Shown in pieces: positions 1 through 9,130 of a stretch of 64,000 nt of DNA (position 1 is its first letter; every line of letters begins with the position of its first letter). The translations under genes were made by a program, and so were the position numbers. The notes under the pieces are model-generated. The model saw nothing but the letters and a program-made list of their open reading frames with translations, did no database searches and was not told the DNA's origin. This DNA comes from Ignavibacteriales bacterium. GTDB lineage: Bacteria; Bacteroidota; Ignavibacteria; Ignavibacteriales; Ignavibacteriaceae. Where the stretch lies: positions 558,001 through 622,000 of the forward strand of contig JADJIA010000005.1 in the NCBI GenBank assembly GCA_016707285.1, in the 5' to 3' direction.

Positions 1-912
1 TGAATCAAGAACCACATTGTCAGGAAGAGGTTTTGCAGCGGAAAGTCCAAAACCCTGAGCAACCAAAGCGGAAGCCGGCAGGATAATCATGTTGTTGGTT
101 AGCGTTACCAACGATGTAACTCCACCTTTGCTTGTGAAGAAATGGGTAGCACCCTGCAGTCTCAACTGACCACCAACGGTAGTAAAAAGAGGGGTAATTG
201 CCACATCAAGGATATTCGAAACCGCAACGCCACAATTTAAGCTTTTAAGACTGTCCATTGCCTGGTTGTAGAGAGCAGTGAAAGCTGCAACAGGTGTAAA
301 AGGAACTGTTCCACCGGAAGCCGCATGACCTAAAATGTCATTTGAACCGAGCCAGAAAGTAACAAATGTTGGCTGCTGAGCTTTTAACTGTAACCATTGT
401 GTTGTTTTCGCTCCGCCCTGGTTCCTGAGAACAAGGTTGAACATCGGATTTGGTGATCCACCCAACATTGCTGCTGTACAACTTAAAGAATCATACGCTG
501 TCATGAAATCGTTGAGCAATGCTCCCGGTATTCCAAGATTATTGTATGGCAACGGATAAGTTGCATTAAGCAATGGTCCACTGTTTGGATTGGTATATGA
601 GGAGAAAGAAGGAGTTATGGTGGCAACTTCTATTCTGCCTTTTGTTCCGGGCGCACCAACATTTGGGAATGCAAAGGTTGTCTGCATCTGGTTTGCCATC
701 AGTTTTGGGTAGGCATACATCTGTGCTGATTCAAAAAGTGAACCTGACTGATATCCTGCTGTTAAACTGTTTCCTACTGCTACAAAACGGGTGAAATTTG
801 CGCCGGTTGCTGTTGGGGCTGCCGGTGCAACGAGGTCTGATTTATCCTGACATCCTGTAAAAATTACTACAGTGGATACGAGGACAAGGAACAAACTAAA
901 TATCTTTTTCAT
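1..912 (-). CDS. SGNH/GDSL-type hydrolase lipoprotein, partial (C-terminus beyond the window)
   Basis: The reading frame is open from ATG at 912 to the left edge (304 codons, no stop), so the C-terminus is missing. A lipoprotein signal peptide ends in a lipobox with Cys21 (FTGC). GNSLTAG at residues 47-53 fits block I of the SGNH hydrolases with Ser49 as nucleophile, and WLGSNDILGH fits the G-x-N-D block. The family comprises esterases, lipases and acyl-carbohydrate hydrolases; the substrate cannot be read here. An AGAGGAG ribosome-binding site precedes the start. It lies 17 bases after the FadL-type gene on the same strand, a pairing that suggests a joint role in lipid handling at the outer membrane (inference). 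Confidence 0.82.
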   Translation of the reverse strand, partial: MKKIFSLFLVLVSTVVIFTGCQDKSDLVAPAAPTATGANFTRFVAVGNSLTAGYQSGSLFESAQMYAYPKLMANQMQTTFAFPNVGAPGTKGRIEVATITPSFSSYTNPNSGPLLNATYPLPYNNLGIPGALLNDFMTAYDSLSCTAAMLGGSPNPMFNLVLRNQGGAKTTQWLQLKAQQPTFVTFWLGSNDILGHAASGGTVPFTPVAAFTALYNQAMDSLKSLNCGVAVSNILDVAITPLFTTVGGQLRLQGATHFFTSKGGVTSLVTLTNNMIILPASALVAQGFGLSAAKPLPDNVVLDS

Positions 913-929
913 TTTCTAACTCCTCTAAA

Positions 930-2174
930 TTAAAATTTATAATTAAATGTTAATGAAAAGAGGTTTGCATAGGAGTTGTAGGTACCGTTCATCGGTGAAA
1001 AGCCTACAGTACCTGAAGTACTAATTTTTGAGTTAGTAATGGTTCTTTCCTGAAACCTTAGGAATAGATATGCAAGATCGAGGCTCAAATTATTGGTAAG
1101 AGCATAACCTATACCACCCGAAAAACCAAGTCTGTTGGCATCCGGAAGAGTTGGATCGAGATACTCATCTTTTACAGGGTTTCTGTCATACAGAAATCCT
1201 GCACGAAGAGCGAGTGAAGAATTGTATTTGTACTCGAAACCGAGACGGGCTATCCATGTATCTTCAAAAAGTCTTTCGGAAGAAGTAAGAACCTTACCAT
1301 CTGATTTGTAGGTTACAGTCAAATAATCATAGCTTGACCACATTACATACTGAAAATCTGCGGTAACTACGAAGTTAGGCATAAATTTGTATGCGATACC
1401 GGCGATAACTTGTGCCGGTGTGGTAAGTTCTGCAGCAATTGGTGCATTTGGTAATGCAGCGCTTAATTGTGCAGGTCCTGTTGTAACAACATCACCTTCA
1501 AAGTCATATTTAACCTGACTTCTGTATGTTGCTCCGATGGAGAAATCCAAAGTTGGTTTCCACAATGCACCAATGGTAAAACCAAATGCTGCCATGTCTT
1601 TACCTTTAAGGTCAACATGAGCCTCTCCATTAAAAGGAGAAAGGTTTTGTTGTTTTGTGATCTCTACATTGGCAAAATTGTATTGAAAACCGGCCGAAAG
1701 GCTCAAGTTGTCCAACAATTTATATGCAGCCACCGCATTAAAACTAAAAACCTGCACTTCTGTAACCACAGCGGCAAATCTGCCAACCCAGTTATCATCC
1801 CATGTGGTACCAAGACCAAACGGATTGTTGGCACCAAAGCCAAGAACCAGTTTATCGTCCACTTGATAGGAGAAATAGAGGTGACTCGGGGTGAACAATT
1901 TGTTCACCATCTTGGATTCCTGAATTGAGGGTGAAGGGCCTCTAAACGATCCGGTTGGAGCGATAAGAGCGGTACCTGCCGAAACATTAATACCATTCAT
2001 AAACGCCAATCCTGCCGGATTGAAATAAAAGGCTGATAAGTCATTTGCCAGACCGGCGAATGCACCACCCATTGCCATTGCTTTAGCTCCGTGTTCATTT
2101 AACTGAAAGCCGCCAGCAACTAAATTTCCTCCAAGTATTAGAGAAAACAGAAAAGAGAATAAATATTTTTTCAC
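930..2174 (-). CDS. FadL/OmpP1/TodX-family outer-membrane transport protein
   Basis: A 414-aa protein with a signal peptide (about residues 1-20) followed by NEHGAKAMAMGGAFAGLAND and FNPAGLAFM, the N-terminal hatch-type motif of FadL/OmpP1/TodX channels. The rest alternates polar and hydrophobic residues like a beta barrel and ends in an aromatic residue (FNYKF), typical of outer-membrane barrels. The family moves hydrophobic compounds such as long-chain fatty acids across the outer membrane. The start is GTG, supported by a GGGAGG ribosome-binding site a few bases upstream. It sits 28 bases after the biotin carrier gene and just before the SGNH lipoprotein, probably in the same operon. Confidence 0.88.
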   Translation of the reverse strand: MKKYLFSFLFSLILGGNLVAGGFQLNEHGAKAMAMGGAFAGLANDLSAFYFNPAGLAFMNGINVSAGTALIAPTGSFRGPSPSIQESKMVNKLFTPSHLYFSYQVDDKLVLGFGANNPFGLGTTWDDNWVGRFAAVVTEVQVFSFNAVAAYKLLDNLSLSAGFQYNFANVEITKQQNLSPFNGEAHVDLKGKDMAAFGFTIGALWKPTLDFSIGATYRSQVKYDFEGDVVTTGPAQLSAALPNAPIAAELTTPAQVIAGIAYKFMPNFVVTADFQYVMWSSYDYLTVTYKSDGKVLTSSERLFEDTWIARLGFEYKYNSSLALRAGFLYDRNPVKDEYLDPTLPDANRLGFSGGIGYALTNNLSLDLAYLFLRFQERTITNSKISTSGTVGFSPMNGTYNSYANLFSLTFNYKF

Positions 2175-2202
2175 AGTGCCTCCCGGATAAAATAATTATT
2201 GA

Positions 2203-2703
2203 TTAACCAATTAGAAATAATTTTGCTCCTTTTTCTACGGCAGAACCTTCATCAACATAAATGTCTTTGATTATTCCGCTGAATGGGGATTTGATATCGT
2301 TTTCCATTTTCATCGCTTCAAGAATCATAATGGATTCGCCTTGAGCAACCTCATCCCCGGCATTCTTCTTAATTTTAAGAACCATCCCGGGCATAGGTGA
2401 TTTGATCAATGAGTGGTGGCTTTTCTGTTTTACATTGGAGAGAACCTGGCGGGCTTTTTGTTCCAGATTGGTTCTCACTTCAGTTTCAAAATACTTTCCC
2501 TCGATTAAAATCAGAGAATTGCTTTTATCTCCCAAAACTTTGTTTACTTTGTAAACTCTGTTGTTAAGCCGGAGTAGATAATAATTCTCATTTATCTCTT
2601 CAATTCGATAATGATATGATCTTCCATCAATCTCAATTTCACCGGGTGCAGTGAAACGGACAGATTTTTCTTTTTTGTTTAGATCGACAAAATAGTCAGG
2701 CAT
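2203..2703 (-). CDS. Biotin carboxyl carrier protein of an acyl-CoA or pyruvate carboxylase
   Basis: 166 aa starting at the ATG that overlaps the preceding stop codon by one base (TGATG); an in-frame TTG 18 bases upstream is possible but less likely. The C-terminal 75 or so residues form a biotinyl domain with the canonical EAMKMEN motif, whose second Lys is the biotin site, preceded by SPMPGMVLKI. The first 90 residues match the long N-terminal part seen in carrier subunits of propionyl-CoA/acyl-CoA carboxylases rather than short AccB. It is translationally coupled to the biotin carboxylase. No carboxyltransferase gene is in the window, so the acyl-CoA substrate is undecided. BirA at 17.8 kb is the likely biotinylating enzyme. 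Confidence 0.88.
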   Translation of the reverse strand: MPDYFVDLNKKEKSVRFTAPGEIEIDGRSYHYRIEEINENYYLLRLNNRVYKVNKVLGDKSNSLILIEGKYFETEVRTNLEQKARQVLSNVKQKSHHSLIKSPMPGMVLKIKKNAGDEVAQGESIMILEAMKMENDIKSPFSGIIKDIYVDEGSAVEKGAKLFLIG

Positions 2704-4205
2704 CACTCTTCGTTGCACCAATTATTTTCTGTCATTACCTCATTTAATCGAAGATTGTTTGAACTGTTTCGTGAATGGTCCCTTAGAATTGCAACAAAAG
2801 CTGTGGCAGCATCTTCGATTTCATCGCAGATACATTCTTTCCATTTCCCCGGAACCAAAGGAAAAAACTCGTTATCCAACAAATTTATGGAATATTTTCC
2901 ACTTAAAAAAGAATCGTTGTTCAATAACCACAATAAAACGGATAAATTTGTCTGAACACCGGTGATTGAATAGGATGCAAGAGCAATTTTCATTCTTTCA
3001 ATGGCAGAGTGTCTGTCGCTGCCATAAACTATTACTTTGCTCAACATCGGATCATAGTGCATGGTAACATCCGATCCTGCTTCAATTCCCTCGTCCACTC
3101 TTACCCCGGGACCTGTAGGCAGTCTGTGGAATGTAATCCTTCCGGTGGAAGGTAAAAAATTATTATCAGGGTCTTCTGCATAGATTCGACATTCTATCGC
3201 ATGACCTGAAAGTTTAATATCTTTTTGTGAAAAGGATAATTTTTCTCCCGCAGCAATTTTGATCTGCTCTTTAACCAAATCAATTCCCGAAATCAGTTCA
3301 GTAACAGGATGCTCAACCTGAAGTCGCGTGTTCATCTCCAGAAAATAGAAATTTTTCTTTTCATCCATTAATAATTCGATTGTTCCTGCGTTGTAATAGT
3401 TGCAGGCTTTGGCTGCATTTAAAGCAGTTTCGGTAATTTTTTTCCTTGTGTTACCATCCATCACAGGTGATGGAGATTCTTCAATTATTTTCTGATGTCT
3501 TCTTTGAACAGAACATTCCCTTTCAAACACATGTACATAATTTCCAAATTTATCCCCAAGAATCTGAACCTCAATGTGTTTTGGATTCTCAATAAATTTT
3601 TCGATATAAACTGCACTGTCACCAAATGCCGAAAGTGCTTCCCTTTTTGCCGAGAAAAATGCCTCTTCCATCTCATCAGAGTTATAAACTTTTTTCATCC
3701 CCTTACCTCCCCCGCCGGCAGAAGCTTTAATCAATATTGGATAACCAATTTTTGAAGCAAAGGCAGTTGCCTCCTCAACAGCTTCCACGGGTTCAGTGGT
3801 TCCAGGAACAAAGGGAACACCATTTTGTTTCATGATCTGCCGTGCCCCGGTTTTACTTCCCATCATTTCAACCGAATTTGCGGATGGTCCGATAAAAACC
3901 AATCCCGCATCCTCAACCGCTGTAATAAAGTGAGCCCTTTCGGATAAAAACCCGTAACCGGGATGTACCGCTTCGGCACCCGATATTTTTGCGATTTCAA
4001 GCAATTTGGGAATATTGAGATATGTGTCTGCGGCTGATATACCGTTAAGTGGGTATGACTCGTCAGCATATTTTACATGAAGAGCACTTTTGTCAGGATC
4101 TGAATAAACAGCCACCGATCCGATGCCCAACTCTCTGGCTGCCCGGATTATCCGAACGGCAATTTCACCACGGTTGGCAATAAGAATTTTATTGAAATAC
4201 AACAT
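2703..4205 (-). CDS. accC: Biotin carboxylase subunit (acetyl-/propionyl-CoA carboxylase type)
   Basis: 500 aa, beginning FNKILIANRGEIAVRIIRAA, the signature N-terminus of biotin carboxylases. The ATP-grasp glycine-rich loop KASAGGGGKGMKKV and the catalytic block MNTRLQVEHPVTE are intact. The enzyme carboxylates biotin on the carrier protein using ATP and bicarbonate. The usual AccC length is about 450 aa; the longer C-terminal tail resembles carboxylases of the propionyl-CoA/acyl-CoA group. The start ATG directly abuts the mutS2 stop codon, and the end overlaps the carrier gene by one base, so this is one polycistron. The symbol is assigned by domain only. Confidence 0.9.
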   Translation of the reverse strand: MLYFNKILIANRGEIAVRIIRAARELGIGSVAVYSDPDKSALHVKYADESYPLNGISAADTYLNIPKLLEIAKISGAEAVHPGYGFLSERAHFITAVEDAGLVFIGPSANSVEMMGSKTGARQIMKQNGVPFVPGTTEPVEAVEEATAFASKIGYPILIKASAGGGGKGMKKVYNSDEMEEAFFSAKREALSAFGDSAVYIEKFIENPKHIEVQILGDKFGNYVHVFERECSVQRRHQKIIEESPSPVMDGNTRKKITETALNAAKACNYYNAGTIELLMDEKKNFYFLEMNTRLQVEHPVTELISGIDLVKEQIKIAAGEKLSFSQKDIKLSGHAIECRIYAEDPDNNFLPSTGRITFHRLPTGPGVRVDEGIEAGSDVTMHYDPMLSKVIVYGSDRHSAIERMKIALASYSITGVQTNLSVLLWLLNNDSFLSGKYSINLLDNEFFPLVPGKWKECICDEIEDAATAFVAILRDHSRNSSNNLRLNEVMTENNWCNEE

Positions 4206-6554
4206 CTACTCCAAAAATTCGATGATAGTAACACCTTCACCTCCGGCATCTACCGGAGCAAAATAAAAATTCTTTACTTTAGGATGTTTTGTCAGCAATT
4301 CACGAACCACTTTTTTAAGAGCACCTGTTCCTTTTCCATGAATTATTTCGACACGATTCAAGCTTGCAATATAAGCATCGTCAATGAACCGTTCAACTTT
4401 ATTTTCAATTTCGATCGCTCTTTCCCCTCTTATATCAAGTTTATAACTGACATCAGAGTAAATTTCGAACTTTGCGCTTTTTCTTTGCTCTTTTCTCTGT
4501 TCCCTGCGGGAAACTTTTGCACAATCAACAGTCTTCACAGAAATTTTTAATGGCCCCGTGGAGATTATCAGATTTTTCTTGTCGGGGGTTATTTCAATAA
4601 CTTCGCCGTAGGTTTCTGACTCTCTAATTCTTACGGTATCACCAATCTCAATTATTGAATCAACTTCGTCTTCTTCTTGCACAGGATTTACGGTCAATTT
4701 TCCAAGTTCTTTTTTAAGATTCGTCACCTTGTTTGAAGCAGATTTTGAAGCCTCTTTCGACGCCTGAGATTCTTTGATGTCTTTTATAACTTTTTGAATC
4801 TCTTTATTCGATTCTTCGATAAATTTGGCTGCGTTTTCTTTGGCATCCCGTAAAATTTTGTTTTTCTCTTTATCAAGTTCTTTGATCTTTTTTGCATAGA
4901 GATTGGAAAGCCCGGTAAGTCGTGTGTTTTCGCGTTCAAAATGATCGAGTTTTTTATTTAACTCCTGTTCTCTTTGTTCAACCTCTAAAAGGATTTTTTC
5001 AAGCCCGGCACTCACATCTTCAACATAGTTGACCGCACCCTCTATAAACGCTTTTTCGAACCCGAGACGCATCATTATTTCGAAAGCATAACTTGAACCC
5101 GGAATTCCCTGCCGAAAAAGATAGGCAGGTTTAAGTTCATCGGTATCAAAACTCATCGATGCATTATAAAAACCCGGTACTTCGGTTGCAAGAGCCTTCA
5201 AAGCAGAGAGGTGAGTTGTACAAAACACCATACTTCCCTTGTTATGAAGTGCCATTAAAACTGCCCGCGAAATTGCCGCACCGGAATCGGGGTCGGTTCC
5301 CGTTCCAATTTCATCAATTAATACAAGAGAAGAATCATCAGCTTCATCAATTATTCGTTTGATGTTAGAAAGATGTGAACTAAAAGTGCTAAGATCATCA
5401 TCAATCGATTGTGAATCCCCGATATCCACAAGTATTTTATCAAATTTATGCAGATTTGTGTCAACCCCGGCAGGAATATGAATCCCCGACTGTGCCATAA
5501 GTGCGAGTAAACCGACACTTTTAATAAAAACAGTTTTTCCGCCTGCGTTGGGCCCCGTTATAATAAGCAGATTGCCCGCTTGCACCGAGAGGTTAAAAGG
5601 AACGGTTTTTTTTAGTCCATTTTTAATAAGTAATAATGGATGCCTTCCACCATAAATAGTTATCGGTTCGGAATCTTCAAAACGGGGAAAATTGCCAACA
5701 ATTTCGATTGAATAATTACCTCTCGCGAAGATGGAATCAAGCCGGGTGACAGTTTCGAGACTGAGAATCAGATCATCATAATTATTTCGAATCCGATGGG
5801 TAACCTCTTTAAGAATTCTTTCGATCTCTCTTTTTTCCGCAAAATTTAAAGAAACTATTTCATTATTTAAATGGAGAGTTTCTTCAGGCTCAATGTAAAC
5901 TGTCTGCCCTGTTGACGATTCGGAATGGATAATTCCTTTTAATTGGCGTTTGTATTCAGCTTTTACCGGAACTACAAGTCTTCCGTCACGAAGAGTTAAA
6001 TAATTGTCTCTTGACAGGTCTTTATCGGTGAGATCTTTTGCAATTTTGCTTACAAACCTTCTTAATTCTTCCGAGCGTTCTCTTATCTCTTTGCGGAGGC
6101 TCTGAAGAGTTTTGCTTGCTGTATCCTTAATCTCACCCGAACTGTCAAATATCGTGGAGATGTAGCGCTCAAAAAGTTTATCTTCGAATAAAAATGTTGC
6201 AAAATCGGATAATTCAGGGGCAAGTGCCCGGTTATTTACCAGGTAGGATTTTAATTGTGCAGAGCATATCGCAAGCTCAAAAATGTTAAAGACAGATCGA
6301 GCAGTAAGAACTGCACCTTCAATTTTAGAGAGGTGCAGATCTCTTAACGGATCATTTATTGAGGCAATTGGAGGGTACCCGGCTTCATTAATTAAATCCC
6401 GGGCTTCTGTTACATATTTGCCTTCAAGTATCATCTCTGTTTTTGTTTCAAAAGGCGATAAAGAATTTACATGCTCTTTTCCTTTTGATGTATAACAGAA
6501 TTTAGCGATATGATTTAATATCTTATTAAATTCAAGTTTATTTGAATCAAACAT
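4206..6554 (-). CDS. mutS2: Endonuclease MutS2
   Basis: 782 aa with the three-part MutS2 layout. There is an N-terminal clamp/core region, then an ATPase domain with Walker A TGPNAGGKTVFIK (about residue 336), Walker B LVLIDEIGTGTDP and the TTHLSALK switch. A coiled-coil segment (about 520-640) follows, rich in Glu and Lys. The C-terminal Smr domain has LDIRGER and HGKGTGALKK. MutS2 proteins act on branched DNA and suppress recombination, and in some bacteria act in rescue of collided ribosomes. No N-terminal mismatch-recognition domain is present, which separates it from MutS. It follows the CvpA-like gene with no gap. Confidence 0.95.
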   Translation of the reverse strand: MFDSNKLEFNKILNHIAKFCYTSKGKEHVNSLSPFETKTEMILEGKYVTEARDLINEAGYPPIASINDPLRDLHLSKIEGAVLTARSVFNIFELAICSAQLKSYLVNNRALAPELSDFATFLFEDKLFERYISTIFDSSGEIKDTASKTLQSLRKEIRERSEELRRFVSKIAKDLTDKDLSRDNYLTLRDGRLVVPVKAEYKRQLKGIIHSESSTGQTVYIEPEETLHLNNEIVSLNFAEKREIERILKEVTHRIRNNYDDLILSLETVTRLDSIFARGNYSIEIVGNFPRFEDSEPITIYGGRHPLLLIKNGLKKTVPFNLSVQAGNLLIITGPNAGGKTVFIKSVGLLALMAQSGIHIPAGVDTNLHKFDKILVDIGDSQSIDDDLSTFSSHLSNIKRIIDEADDSSLVLIDEIGTGTDPDSGAAISRAVLMALHNKGSMVFCTTHLSALKALATEVPGFYNASMSFDTDELKPAYLFRQGIPGSSYAFEIMMRLGFEKAFIEGAVNYVEDVSAGLEKILLEVEQREQELNKKLDHFERENTRLTGLSNLYAKKIKELDKEKNKILRDAKENAAKFIEESNKEIQKVIKDIKESQASKEASKSASNKVTNLKKELGKLTVNPVQEEDEVDSIIEIGDTVRIRESETYGEVIEITPDKKNLIISTGPLKISVKTVDCAKVSRREQRKEQRKSAKFEIYSDVSYKLDIRGERAIEIENKVERFIDDAYIASLNRVEIIHGKGTGALKKVVRELLTKHPKVKNFYFAPVDAGGEGVTIIEFLE

Positions 6555-7076
6555 CTACTTTTTATTGTCCAATTCTTTTTGATTTGTCCCCTTTTTAATT
6601 GAACCGGGGGCTCTGGACGGGACAATAACATCAATAATTCCGGGCAATACACCTGTAACTGTTTTGTAAAGCAGTGAACTTTTTGTCGTTGTCTCTGAGG
6701 GAAATGAAAGTTTTGATGCAAAAAAGAAAATTGCACTAAGAAAGATTACAACTTGAGTGGCTCCAATTAACCCGCCTACTATCTTATTCAACAGATGATC
6801 AACCTTGTCATGAATCTTTGTTGCTTTAACTATGATGGCAGTTAATATCTGAAAAAAAATAAAAATTGTAACTCCACCAATAATTCCGGCAGAACCATCG
6901 GCAACACCCAGTAAACTTTTGTAAACTCCACCAACTGCCCCGGCAAATTTAATTGCGAGAAAAATACCGAGGAAAAAACCAACAATATCAAATACTTTTT
7001 TGATGAATCCCTCTTTATACCCAAGGTAAAATGAGGCACCGGTAAGCAGAACAACAACAATATCAATCCAGCTCAA
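6555..7076 (-). CDS. CvpA-family inner-membrane protein
   Basis: 173 aa beginning SWIDIVVVLLTGASFYLGYKEG, the typical CvpA start (W-D-hydrophobic helix, then G-x-x-K/R-G). About four hydrophobic helices follow within the first 130 residues, and the tail is hydrophilic and lysine-rich. In Escherichia coli CvpA is needed for colicin V production and envelope integrity; its molecular activity is not settled. CvpA homologues are often found next to mutS2, as here, where the stop codon abuts the mutS2 start. It lies 3 bases after yqeY. Confidence 0.82.
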   Translation of the reverse strand: MSWIDIVVVLLTGASFYLGYKEGFIKKVFDIVGFFLGIFLAIKFAGAVGGVYKSLLGVADGSAGIIGGVTIFIFFQILTAIIVKATKIHDKVDHLLNKIVGGLIGATQVVIFLSAIFFFASKLSFPSETTTKSSLLYKTVTGVLPGIIDVIVPSRAPGSIKKGTNQKELDNKK

Positions 7077-7079
7077 ATT

Positions 7080-7529
7080 TTATCCGCGCAAAAAATCTTC
7101 AACTGATTTTTTTATCAGGGAGCCATCAGCTTTCCCCTTTAACTCACGCATAACAGCAGGCATTAATTTACTGAATTCGCCTCCTTTTTCGATTGAATTT
7201 GCAGCAGCAATCTCAGTCACTTTTTGAAAAATGTCTTCAGCTGTTAACTGTTTTGGAAGGAACTCCATAATAATCTTAAGTTCACTCTCTTCCTTCTCAT
7301 AGAGGTCAATCCGGTTGGCAGCTTTGTAGATATCTGATGCTTCTTTTCTTTTTTTAGCTGCTGAATTTAGAATATTAAACTCCTCAGCTTCATTATTGAG
7401 CTCACCTTTTCCACTTTTTTCATACTCTAATATGGTGGCTCTGATCGATCTGATTGTTTCCAAACGGAGTTTGTCACCACTTTTCATGGCACTTTTAAGT
7501 TCTTCGTTAATTTTCTCTTTTAGATTCAT
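7080..7529 (-). CDS. GatB/YqeY-domain protein
   Basis: 149 aa, which is the normal length of stand-alone YqeY proteins. It starts MNLKEKINEELKSAMKSGD and contains RLETIRSIRATILEYEKS and the C-terminal helical block with GEFSKLMPAVMRELKGKADG. The domain is homologous to the tRNA-binding C-terminal part of the amidotransferase subunit GatB; free-standing YqeY has no firmly assigned function. It is encoded between the ExbD and CvpA-like genes, 9 and 3 bases from its neighbours, so it is almost certainly co-transcribed with them. Confidence 0.87.
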   Translation of the reverse strand: MNLKEKINEELKSAMKSGDKLRLETIRSIRATILEYEKSGKGELNNEAEEFNILNSAAKKRKEASDIYKAANRIDLYEKEESELKIIMEFLPKQLTAEDIFQKVTEIAAANSIEKGGEFSKLMPAVMRELKGKADGSLIKKSVEDFLRG

Positions 7530-7538
7530 GATGAATTC

Positions 7539-7964
7539 TCAATTTGATTTTTGGGTTGAAATATAATTAACTCGCAAACATTTTGCTTTACGAAGTTCGA
7601 TCTGAACTTTATTTACAAGATCCATTGGTATGTTTTTGTCCACCCTCAACATTACCACTACCCCGTTCACCCGGGAACGAACCACCTCCATCTTTTCTTT
7701 CACTTCTGAAAGAGACACAACCATGTCGTTGATCTGAATCTTTTCATCTCTCCCGATAAAAAGATGAGCAGTCAACCTTCTGTTATCAAATTTTTCAGCT
7801 GTTGACGTGGATGGAAGGTCAAATTCCACTTTTACATCCACCTCTTTAAGCACTGTGGAGACCATAAAAAATAGAAGCAGGATAAAAATGATATCCGGCA
7901 TCGAAGCCAGAGGTATCGCCTGACCTCCTTTTTTTCGTCGAAGTTTGCCTGCAAAACTAATCAT
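7539..7964 (-). CDS. ExbD/TolR-family biopolymer transport protein (second copy)
   Basis: 141 aa with one transmembrane helix near residues 22-40. SMPDIIFILLLFFMVST carries the conserved membrane Asp that conducts protons in ExbD/TolR proteins, and a periplasmic domain follows. It overlaps the previous exbD-like gene by 4 bases (ATGA). Two ExbD proteins next to one ExbB/TolQ are common in this phylum and may form a mixed complex. The partner energised (TonB or TolA type) is not encoded in the window; the TonB-dependent receptor near 52-54 kb could be a client (inference). Confidence 0.88.
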   Translation of the reverse strand: MISFAGKLRRKKGGQAIPLASMPDIIFILLLFFMVSTVLKEVDVKVEFDLPSTSTAEKFDNRRLTAHLFIGRDEKIQINDMVVSLSEVKEKMEVVRSRVNGVVVMLRVDKNIPMDLVNKVQIELRKAKCLRVNYISTQKSN

Positions 7965-8485
7965 TTATTTTTTATTTCTCCAATAGAAATAAGGACTGGT
8001 ACTTTTTCAATCACTTCGGCTTTTTGTGTTTCATCCAGTACCTTAAAAACAGTTCCGTATTTGGTGCGGGAGTAGTCATCCTGTACGGAACGGTACGCCA
8101 ATTTCACTTGATCCAACACCTCAATATACTTGAAATATCGAGTGGAGGTTGATGAGAGGATAAGAACCAGATATTTTTCTTCACTTGAAAGATTAATACT
8201 CTCTTTAGCACGAGTGGAAACAACCTCTCCAATAGACGCCAAATCGGAGGGTGTTCCATTTATTAGAAGTGAGTCGGGAAAAATTCTTATTTCAGTGACG
8301 CGTGATTTTTCAACCTGAGAGGGTGCTTCATCCGGTTTATACTCGGGTAGAGTCAGTCCAAGTCCGGTTTCACTGTCAATGGTTGCTGCAACAATGAAAA
8401 AAATCAGGAGCAGGAATGCAATATCAGACATCGAAGCCAATGGAACTTCGGGAAGTTCTTTTCGGCGGCGTCTGATTAAACTCAT
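7961..8485 (-). CDS. ExbD/TolR-family biopolymer transport protein (first copy)
   Basis: 174 aa, starting with the basic stretch SLIRRRRKELPEVPLASMSD and one transmembrane helix (SDIAFLLLIFFIVAATID) that holds the conserved Asp. A periplasmic domain of about 125 residues follows, longer than in the second copy. It overlaps tolQ/exbB upstream and the second exbD downstream by 4 bases each, giving a translationally coupled trio. Together with the ExbB-like protein it would form a proton-driven motor complex of the inner membrane. Confidence 0.88.
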   Translation of the reverse strand: MSLIRRRRKELPEVPLASMSDIAFLLLIFFIVAATIDSETGLGLTLPEYKPDEAPSQVEKSRVTEIRIFPDSLLINGTPSDLASIGEVVSTRAKESINLSSEEKYLVLILSSTSTRYFKYIEVLDQVKLAYRSVQDDYSRTKYGTVFKVLDETQKAEVIEKVPVLISIGEIKNK

Positions 8486-9114
8486 CTGTTAACTGTTTTT
8501 TGTTTATGAGTGTACAAACTGTCGATCAGTTGCACTGAACTCTCTTCCATATCAGAAATAATACCGTCAATTTTAGCAACAAAAAAGTTGTAAAACACTT
8601 GAAGTATCATTGCAACTACAAGCCCAAAAAGTGTTGTAATTAAAGCTTTTGCGATACCTCCAGCAACAATTGCAGGCGAAATTTGATTGGCTTCTTTGAT
8701 TGCTTCAAATGCCTCAATCATTCCCTGCACTGTTCCGGTAAATCCAAGCATTGGAGCCAAAGCGATAAAGAGTGAAATCCAAATTAAACCCTTTTCAAGG
8801 AAACCTGTTTCAATTCCACCATAAGTCATAATAGCTTTTTCAACAGAATCCAATCCTTCATCATATCTCTGAAGACCTGCATGGAAAACAGAAGAGACGG
8901 AACCGGGAGTTTTTTCACAAAGAATTTTTGCCTCGTCAATTCCCTTCTCATTTATTGTACGGGTTACTTTTTCAACAAATGATTTGGTATTTATTTTCGA
9001 TTTACGAAGGGTATAAAGTCTTTCGAAACTGAAAATCAGCCCCAGAATAAAAACGAGAAGTATCGGGTGCATAAAATCACCACCGTCGATATACATTGAT
9101 GTCAACGAATTCAT
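8482..9114 (-). CDS. MotA/TolQ/ExbB-family proton channel protein
   Basis: 210 aa with a first membrane helix at about residues 14-30, a cytoplasmic loop, and two C-terminal membrane helices. The block GLIWISLFIALAPMLGFTGTV and the following GIAKALITTLFGLVVAMI are the signature of the MotA/TolQ/ExbB family. It makes the pentameric proton channel that works with ExbD/TolR. It is the first gene of the coupled trio and starts 16 bases after the SDR gene. TolQ and ExbB cannot be told apart by sequence alone here. Confidence 0.9.
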   Translation of the reverse strand: MNSLTSMYIDGGDFMHPILLVFILGLIFSFERLYTLRKSKINTKSFVEKVTRTINEKGIDEAKILCEKTPGSVSSVFHAGLQRYDEGLDSVEKAIMTYGGIETGFLEKGLIWISLFIALAPMLGFTGTVQGMIEAFEAIKEANQISPAIVAGGIAKALITTLFGLVVAMILQVFYNFFVAKIDGIISDMEESSVQLIDSLYTHKQKTVNR

Positions 9115-9130
9115 TCAGTCTCCTGAGTTT

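Noticed and set aside
1467..1928. 153-codon plus-strand open frame
   Set aside because: It is antisense to the FadL-like gene and has low-complexity Cys/Lys-rich content unlike a folded protein.
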